Source of the DNA: Aquamicrobium sp.
GTDB lineage: Bacteria; Pseudomonadota; Alphaproteobacteria; Rhizobiales; Rhizobiaceae
NCBI GenBank assembly: GCA_014860725.1
Contig: JACZJD010000802.1
Span: 1-5,362 of the forward strand
Length of the DNA: 5,362 bases
Reading direction: 5' to 3'
Below the pieces are notes generated by a model. It was not told where the DNA came from. It ran no database searches and saw nothing but the letters and a program-made list of their open reading frames with translations. Both the position numbers and the translations under genes were made by a program. How positions within the stretch are numbered: position 1 is the stretch's first letter; each line of letters starts with the position of its first letter. Positions 1 to 5,362 of the stretch are shown here, piece after piece.

Positions 1-171
1 CTCCAGCACCTCCTCGCCGCGCAGGCGGTTGACCTCGTCGGCCGCCCACTCCTCGAAGAAGGCGCGCAGCTCGCCGGGCCGGGCGCGCTCGACGGTGATG
101 CCGGCCGCCATGGCGTGGCCGCCGCCCTTGACCAGCAGCCCGCGCGCCACCGCCTCGCGCACCATGCGGCC
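1..171 (-). pseudogene. recJ: Inverted internal fragment of recJ (DHHA1-domain region)
   Basis: Read on the minus strand in the frame whose codons end at base 1, this stretch is open. It encodes RecJ-like sequence including LLVKGGGHAMAAGITVER and then ELRAFFEEW. The GGGHAMAAG segment is the glycine-rich DHHA1-type motif of RecJ, the 5'-3' single-strand exonuclease of recombinational repair. About 35 codons of it (AAGITVE through GEEVLE) are repeated in the opposite direction at 166-273. The 20 or so codons before them, including the KGGGHAM motif, occur only here. The fragment has no start or stop of its own, is cut by the left window edge and joins head-to-head with plus-strand recJ. It is either a piece of an inverted duplication or one half of a chimeric join. 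The family assignment is secure; its status as a real genomic feature is not. Confidence 0.8.
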
Positions 172-273
172 GGCATCACCGTCGAGCGCGCCCGGCTCGG
201 CGAGCTGCGCGCCTTCTTCGAGGAGTGGGCGGCCGACGAGGTCAACCGCCTGCGCGGCGAGGAGGTGCTGGAG
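1..273. repeat. Long inverted repeat (108-bp arms, 57-bp spacer) made from recJ sequence
   Basis: The reverse complement of 1-108 equals 166-273 at 107 of 108 positions, with no gaps. The single difference is G77 against T197, which reads as a Pro codon (CCC) in the minus copy and a Leu codon (CTC) in the plus copy. The spacer 109-165 is recJ coding sequence in minus orientation, so the whole structure is recJ DNA. The left arm touches the window edge, so the true arm length is unknown and could be much greater. There are no insertion-sequence ends, no transposase and no target-site duplication. A fold-back chimera or a small inverted duplication explains it better than a mobile element. Confidence 0.95.
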
Positions 274-618
274 ATCGACGCCGCCCTTTCCGCCGAGGGC
301 GCGACTTTCGACCTCGTCGACCTCATCGACAGCGCCGGTCCCTACGGCTCCGGCCACGCGCAGCCGGTGCTGGCGCTGCCGCGGCATACGCTCGTCGATG
401 TGCGGCAGGTCGGCGCCAACCACATCCGCGCCGATCTGCGCTCGCCGTCCGGCGGGCGGCTGCAGGCGATGGCGTTCCGCGCGGTCGAGACCGGGCTCGG
501 CGATTTCCTGTTCGCCAATCGCGGCGGCGCCGTCCATGTCGTCGGCAACCTGTCGTCCAACTGGTGGAACGGCTCGCGCTCGGTCCAGTTCAGGATCGCC
601 GACGCAGCGCCGGCGTAG
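166..618 (+). CDS. recJ: Single-stranded-DNA-specific exonuclease RecJ, C-terminal part only
   Basis: RecJ degrades single-stranded DNA 5' to 3' in RecF-pathway recombination, mismatch repair and base excision repair. Recognisable RecJ sequence starts at AAGITVERA (166 onward) and runs about 150 codons to a TAG stop at 616-618. It covers the end of the DHHA1 domain and the C-terminal OB-fold domain. Landmarks are LEIDAALS, the PYGSGHAQPVLALPR stretch (the family's PFGxGNxxP-type motif), VGANHIRADL and NWWNGSRSVQFRI near the end. The N-terminal DHH catalytic domain with its metal-binding aspartates is missing. Just upstream the sequence flips to the opposite strand, so no start codon can be assigned. 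The same frame stays open upstream to an ATG at 115, but those residues are antisense read-through of the inverted copy. The gene precedes glmU by 59 bp on the same strand, so the two could be co-transcribed. If the join is artefactual, the native recJ is intact. Confidence 0.9.
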   Translation, partial: AAGITVERARLGELRAFFEEWAADEVNRLRGEEVLEIDAALSAEGATFDLVDLIDSAGPYGSGHAQPVLALPRHTLVDVRQVGANHIRADLRSPSGGRLQAMAFRAVETGLGDFLFANRGGAVHVVGNLSSNWWNGSRSVQFRIADAAPA

Positions 619-677
619 CGATGCGCCGGCGGGAATGCTACTAGACGTGCCGCGATTTCCCTGACCGAGAGTCTCCC

Positions 678-2024
678 ATGACCCAGAGAAGCTGCCTCAC
701 CGTCATTCTCGCCGCCGGCGAGGGCACGCGCATGAAGAGCGCGAAGCCGAAGGTGCTGCACGAGGTCGCCGGCCTGTCGCTGATCGGCCATGTGGCGAAG
801 GCGGCGCGGCGGGAGCCCGGCGTCGAGGTGGCGGTGGTCGTCGGCCGCGAGGCGGAGGCCGTAAAGAAGGCGGTCGCGCCTTTCGCGCCGGAGGCCGAGG
901 TTTTTCTCCAGTCCGAGCGGCTGGGCACGGCGCATGCCGTTCTCGCCGCCCGCGAGAAGATCGCACGCGGCTACGACGACGTCCTGATCCTGTTCGGCGA
1001 CACGCCGCTGATCGAGCCGCAGGCGCTGGCCGACCTGCGCGCCGGCCTCGCGGCGGGCGCGGACGTGGTGGTGATGGGCTTTCATGCGCCCGATCCCGCC
1101 GGCTACGGCCGCCTGATCGTGAAGGACGGGGCGCTCGTCGCCATCCGCGAGGACAGGGACGCCTCCGAGGCCGAGCGGGCCATCGCGTTCTGCAATGGCG
1201 GGCTGATGGCGGTGTCCGGCCGGCATGCGCTGACGCTGCTCGACGCGGTCGGCAACGCCAATGCCAAGGGCGAATACTACCTGACCGACATCGTCGAGAT
1301 CGCGGCGTCGCGCGGCCTGTCGGTGCGGGCGACCGAGGCGCCCTACGAAAGCCTGCTCGGCATCAACACGCGGCTGGAACTGGCCGAGGCCGAGGCGGTG
1401 TGGCAGAGCCGCCGCCGCCGCGCGCTCATGCTGTCGGGCGTGACGATGGCCGCGCCGGAGACGGTGCATCTTTGCCACGACACCGAGATCGAGCCGGACG
1501 TCGCCATCGAGCCGAACGTCGTCTTCGGTCCCGGTGTGTCGATAGCGGCGGGTGCGCGCATCCGCGCCTTCTCGCATATCGAGGGCGCGCGGATCGGCCC
1601 CGGCGCCGAGGTCGGGCCGTTCGCGCGGCTGCGGCCGGGGGCCGAGCTCGGCGAGAAGGCCAAGGTCGGCAACTTCTGCGAGGTCAAGAAGGCGGTGATC
1701 GACGCCGGCGCCAAGGTCAACCACCTGACCTATATCGGCGACGCGCATATCGGCGCGGGCGCCAACATCGGCGCCGGCACCATCACCTGCAACTATGATG
1801 GCTTCTCCAAGCACCATACCGAGATCGGCGCGGGCGCCTTCATCGGCTCCAACTCGGCGCTGGTGGCGCCGGTGACGATCGGGGCGGGGGCCTATGTCGC
1901 CTCCGGCTCCGTGGTGACGCAGGACGTGCCGGACGACGCGCTCGCCTTCGGCCGTGCGCGGCAGGAGAACAAGGACGGTCTCGGCCGCCGCCTGCGCGAG
2001 AAGCTGGGCAGGAAGGACCGTTAA
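678..2024 (+). CDS. glmU: Bifunctional UDP-N-acetylglucosamine pyrophosphorylase / glucosamine-1-phosphate N-acetyltransferase GlmU
   Basis: This cytoplasmic bifunctional enzyme acetylates glucosamine-1-phosphate with acetyl-CoA, then joins GlcNAc-1-P to UTP to give UDP-GlcNAc. The product feeds peptidoglycan and lipid A synthesis. The 448-residue length is normal for alphaproteobacterial GlmU. The N-terminal Rossmann-type uridylyltransferase domain (about 7-235) shows LAAGEGTRM (11-19) with Lys25 in KPKVLH. It also has the Q78/GTAHA (83-87) uracil-site region, FGDTPLI with the metal-binding Asp108, GYGR (142-145), Asn173 in CNGG, and Asn230 in GINTR. A linker helix leads to a left-handed beta-helix of hexapeptide repeats (about 262-430), with [18 protein letters not shown] (probable catalytic base His349), [12 protein letters not shown] (364-375) and SNSALVAPV. 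The ATG at 678 fits the family N-terminus and has a modest GAGAG ribosome site at 667-671. The stop is TAA at 2022-2024. No key residue is missing. Confidence 0.98.
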   Translation: MTQRSCLTVILAAGEGTRMKSAKPKVLHEVAGLSLIGHVAKAARREPGVEVAVVVGREAEAVKKAVAPFAPEAEVFLQSERLGTAHAVLAAREKIARGYDDVLILFGDTPLIEPQALADLRAGLAAGADVVVMGFHAPDPAGYGRLIVKDGALVAIREDRDASEAERAIAFCNGGLMAVSGRHALTLLDAVGNANAKGEYYLTDIVEIAASRGLSVRATEAPYESLLGINTRLELAEAEAVWQSRRRRALMLSGVTMAAPETVHLCHDTEIEPDVAIEPNVVFGPGVSIAAGARIRAFSHIEGARIGPGAEVGPFARLRPGAELGEKAKVGNFCEVKKAVIDAGAKVNHLTYIGDAHIGAGANIGAGTITCNYDGFSKHHTEIGAGAFIGSNSALVAPVTIGAGAYVASGSVVTQDVPDDALAFGRARQENKDGLGRRLREKLGRKDR

Positions 2025-2078
2025 GCAAGTTCGTCTATCCTGCCCGGCGACGGTCGCGCGGCCCGTTTCATGCCGCAC

Positions 2079-2107
2079 TTGCGACGATATGAACGGAAAC
2101 CATATGT
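2079..2107 (+). promoter_or_regulatory. Weak sigma70-type promoter candidate upstream of glmS
   Basis: A TTGCGA element at 2079-2084 is followed by 16-17 bases and then the AT-rich CATATGT at 2101-2107. This is the most AT-rich patch in the glmU-glmS gap. The -35 half resembles TTGACA, but the -10 half matches TATAAT poorly. It would give glmS its own transcript with a leader of about 75 bases containing the downstream stem-loop. This is a pattern-based guess, and glmS may simply be read through from glmU. Confidence 0.22.
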
Positions 2108-2122
2108 GACTTTCGCCGGAGT

Positions 2123-2146
2123 CGCCGGATCACTAACAATCCGGCG
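2123..2146 (+). terminator. GC-rich stem-loop in the glmU-glmS gap (attenuator or weak terminator)
   Basis: CGCCGGAT at 2123-2130 and ATCCGGCG at 2139-2146 are perfect reverse complements, giving an 8-bp stem with an 8-base loop (CACTAACA). Only TCTT follows, so the U-tract is too short for a strong intrinsic terminator. It lies 99 bases past the glmU stop and 40 bases before the glmS start. It could trim or dampen glmU read-through, or sit in a glmS leader. Nothing resembles the catalytic core of the glmS ribozyme known from Firmicutes. The pairing is seen directly; the function is inferred. Confidence 0.45.
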
Positions 2147-2150
2147 TCTT

Positions 2151-2173
2151 CAGCGGGAAGGCCAGCGGGAAGG
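2151..2173 (+). promoter_or_regulatory. Tandemly duplicated Shine-Dalgarno region of glmS
   Basis: The 11-mer CAGCGGGAAGG occurs at 2151-2161 and again at 2163-2173, one base apart. The second copy extends to AAGGA (2170-2174), 11 bases before the ATG at 2186, which is a long but workable spacing. The first copy is too far upstream to position a ribosome on this start, but may act as a standby site or be a replication-slippage duplication. The purine-rich core supports the assigned glmS start. Confidence 0.55.
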
Positions 2174-2185
2174 AACGACCTGAGC

Positions 2186-4009
<1,824 letters not shown>

Positions 4010-4012
4010 CTG

Positions 4013-4059
4013 CCACACCGCCCGCGTCGGCATGCCATCCTTGCCATGCAGCCGTGTGG
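4013..4059 (+). terminator. Imperfect stem-loop just after glmS
   Basis: CCACAC (4013-4018) can pair with GTGTGG (4054-4059), and inside it GCATG (4030-4034) with CATGC (4045-4049). The two helices are separated by unpaired bases. The structure begins four bases after the glmS stop. No T-run follows (the next bases are AGATTGAGATCGTTT), so it is at best a weak or Rho-assisted terminator, or an mRNA 3'-end stabiliser. The pairing is real, but in DNA this GC-rich such helices arise by chance. Confidence 0.3.
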
Positions 4060-4106
4060 AGATTGAGATCGTTTCCGTGTCCCGGGCGCGCGCCGCACTT
4101 CCACCG

Positions 4107-4282
4107 CCGTCATCCCGGCCGAGCGAAGCGAGAGCCGGGACCCATTGAGCAGCACGGCCGGGTGGCGGGTTCGCGCGGCCTTCTTGCCAAGCACCAAGAT
4201 GAGGACCGGGCCGTGCCCGACGATGTTCGGGCCAATGGGTCCCGGCTCGGCGGCCGCTTCGCGGCCTTGGCCGGGATGACGG
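4107..4282. repeat. About 176-bp imperfect palindromic intergenic element between convergent glmS and recG
   Basis: The outer arms CCGTCATCCCGGCC (4107-4120) and 4269-4282 are perfect reverse complements (14 bp). A second arm pair, GAGCCGGGACCCATTG (4132-4147) and 4233-4248, is perfect over 16 bp. A third, GCACGGCC (4152-4159) and 4209-4216, is perfect over 8 bp, with TCTTG/CAAGA (4182-4186/4195-4199) near the centre. Each arm is itself a small palindrome: TCCCGGC and GCCGGGA bracket 11-30 bases, and the right arm also holds GGCCGC-TTC-GCGGCC. Arms of the GTCATCCCGGCC...GCCGGGACCCATTG kind resemble dispersed intergenic palindromes common in rhizobia and relatives; that comparison is from memory. 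It is probably non-coding and could terminate transcription from both sides. It is the main content of the 309-bp gene-free stretch 4010-4318; I see nothing specific in 4060-4106 or 4283-4318. Confidence 0.85.
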
Positions 4283-4318
4283 TGGAGAAGACGCGCGCGT
4301 CGGTGTCAGAAGTGACCG

Positions 4319-5362
4319 CTATCCCGCCCGCAGCAGCCTGACGGCGTCGTCGCGGCCGTGGAGGTAGAGGAGCACGCGCAGCGCCTCGCCGCGTTCGGAG
4401 CGCAGTTCCGGGTCGCGCTCCAGCATCAGCCGCGCGTCGTCGCGGGCGATTTCCAGCAGGTCGCCATGTCGTTCCAGCCGGGCGACGCGAAAGCCCGGCG
4501 TGCCCGACTGGCGGGTGCCGAGGAGTTCGCCTTCGCCGCGCAGCTTCAGGTCCTCCTCGGCGATGCGGAAGCCGTCCTCGGTCTCGCGCATGACGGAAAG
4601 GCGCTTCTTCGCCACCTCGCCCAAGGGCTCCTTGTAGAGCAGCACGCAGGACGATGCCTTCGAGCCGCGGCCGACGCGGCCGCGCAACTGGTGGAGCTGG
4701 GCGAGGCCGAAGCGCTCGGCATGCTCGATGACGATGATGGTGGCGTCGGGCACGTCGACGCCGACCTCGATGACCGTGGTGCCGACGAGAATCCGCGTCT
4801 CGCCGTCCTTGAAGGCGCGCATCGCCTCGTCCTTGTCGCGGCCGCTCATCCGGCCGTGGATCAGGCCGAGCGCGTCGCCGAAGACCGGCTTCAGCGAGGC
4901 GAAGCGGTCCTCGACCGACATCAGCTTGACCTCTTCCGATTCCTCGACCAGCGGGCAGATCCAGTAGACCTTCTGCCCCTCGGCGACGGCGCGGCGCATG
5001 CGCTCGACCAGCTCCGACAGGCGTTCGAGCGGCAGCGTCACGGTCTGGATCGGCTGGCGGCCGGCCGGCTTCTCCGTCAGCCGCGACACGTCCATGTCGC
5101 CGAAGGCGGTGAGCACCAGCGTGCGCGGGATCGGCGTCGCCGTCATCACCAGCATGTCGGGCGCGTCGCCCTTGGCGGTGATGGCGAGCCGCTGGTGGAC
5201 GCCGAAGCGGTGCTGCTCGTCGACCACCGCTAAGGCGAGGTTCCTGAACGCCACCGCCTCCTGGAACAGCGCGTGCGTGCCTACCACGATGTCTATGGAG
5301 CCGTCCGCCAGCCCGGCCAGCGTCTCGCTGCGCTCGCGGCCCTTTTCGCGTCCGGTCAGGAT
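4319..5362 (-). CDS. recG: ATP-dependent DNA helicase RecG, C-terminal half (5' end beyond window)
   Basis: RecG is a superfamily 2 double-strand DNA translocase that remodels stalled replication forks, Holliday junctions and R-loops. About 347 codons are present, the C-terminal half of a protein usually near 700 residues. The frame stays open to the right edge (ILTGREKGRER at the edge), so the N-terminal wedge/OB domain and the Walker A motif lie outside. Visible helicase motifs in protein order are VGTHALFQ, motif II DEQH (5210-5221, followed by RFG), motif III TATPIPRTL (5117-5143) and the IHGRMSGRDK region. Motif V is TTVIEVGVDVP (4748-4780) and motif VI is QLRGRVGRG (4664-4690). The C-terminal TRG region follows with DGFRIAEEDLKLRGEGELLGTRQSG. 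The TAG stop is read from 4321-4319. The GTG at 5287 sits inside the helicase core and is not the true start. The gene converges on glmS across the palindromic element. Confidence 0.98.
   Translation of the reverse strand: MLTGREKGRERSETLAGLADGSIDIVVGTHALFQEAVAFRNLALAVVDEQHRFGVHQRLAITAKGDAPDMLVMTATPIPRTLVLTAFGDMDVSRLTEKPAGRQPIQTVTLPLERLSELVERMRRAVAEGQKVYWICPLVEESEEVKLMSVEDRFASLKPVFGDALGLIHGRMSGRDKDEAMRAFKDGETRILVGTTVIEVGVDVPDATIIVIEHAERFGLAQLHQLRGRVGRGSKASSCVLLYKEPLGEVAKKRLSVMRETEDGFRIAEEDLKLRGEGELLGTRQSGTPGFRVARLERHGDLLEIARDDARLMLERDPELRSERGEALRVLLYLHGRDDAVRLLRAG

Noticed and set aside
115..165. The ATG at 115 as a start for the plus-strand recJ frame
   Set aside because: Bases 115-165 are antisense to recJ codons of the inverted copy, so the 16 or so residues they add (AALDQQPARHRL and so on) are not RecJ sequence. 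No convincing ribosome site precedes the ATG.
1..273. A mobile element inserted into recJ
   Set aside because: Both arms and the spacer are recJ coding sequence, with no foreign DNA, terminal repeats or target-site duplication.
342..2078. A 578-codon open frame on the minus strand covering the end of recJ and all of glmU
   Set aside because: It is antisense to two clear genes, is rich in Arg, Asp, His and Ala as expected from the complement of GC-rich codons, and shows no domain I recognise. Stops (TAA, TAG, TGA) are rare in this frame because of GC bias.
2025..2185. A glmS ribozyme or other known riboswitch upstream of glmS
   Set aside because: The gap shows only one simple 8-bp hairpin. 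I could not see the multi-helix double-pseudoknot core of the ribozyme, which is also known mainly from Gram-positive bacteria.
4107..4282. An insertion sequence or a CRISPR array in the glmS-recG gap
   Set aside because: There is no transposase frame and no regularly spaced direct repeat. The repeats are inverted arms of a single palindrome.
4358..5233. A 291-codon plus-strand open frame opposite recG
   Set aside because: It is the complement of the helicase motifs II-VI of recG, with shadow composition and no recognisable fold.

Overview
The window is GC-rich and codes densely. It reads as chromosomal housekeeping DNA from an alphaproteobacterium, most likely of the Hyphomicrobiales (Rhizobiales; Mesorhizobium/Phyllobacteriaceae-like). 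This placement rests on protein wording I recognise in RecJ, GlmU, GlmS and RecG, on the strong G/C third-position bias, and on a rhizobial-style palindromic intergenic repeat. No database search was possible, so the genus is not established.

Layout, left to right. (1) Bases 1-618 hold recJ sequence, but folded back on itself. Minus-strand recJ occupies 1 to about 171. It then flips to plus-strand recJ, which runs from about 166 to the stop at 616-618. As a result, 1-108 and 166-273 form a near-perfect inverted repeat (107 of 108 positions). (2) A 59-bp gap leads to a complete glmU (678-2024, +). (3) A 161-bp gap (2025-2185) holds an 8-bp stem-loop, a weak promoter candidate and a duplicated Shine-Dalgarno sequence. 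(4) A complete glmS follows (2186-4009, +). (5) A 309-bp gene-free stretch (4010-4318) contains one imperfect stem-loop just after glmS and a roughly 176-bp imperfect palindrome (4107-4282). (6) recG (minus strand, stop at 4319-4321) converges on glmS and runs off the right edge without its N-terminal half.

GlmS makes glucosamine-6-phosphate from fructose-6-phosphate and glutamine. GlmU acetylates glucosamine-1-phosphate and uridylylates the product to UDP-GlcNAc, the precursor of peptidoglycan and lipid A. The linking mutase GlmM is not in the window. RecJ (5'-3' ssDNA exonuclease) and RecG (branched-DNA helicase) are recombination and repair enzymes that flank the amino-sugar pair.

I found no convincing new biological system. 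The most striking signal is the recJ fold-back. It is either a real local inverted duplication that breaks recJ or, more probably, an inverted chimera from amplification, library preparation or assembly. The second is the large palindrome between the convergent glmS and recG genes.
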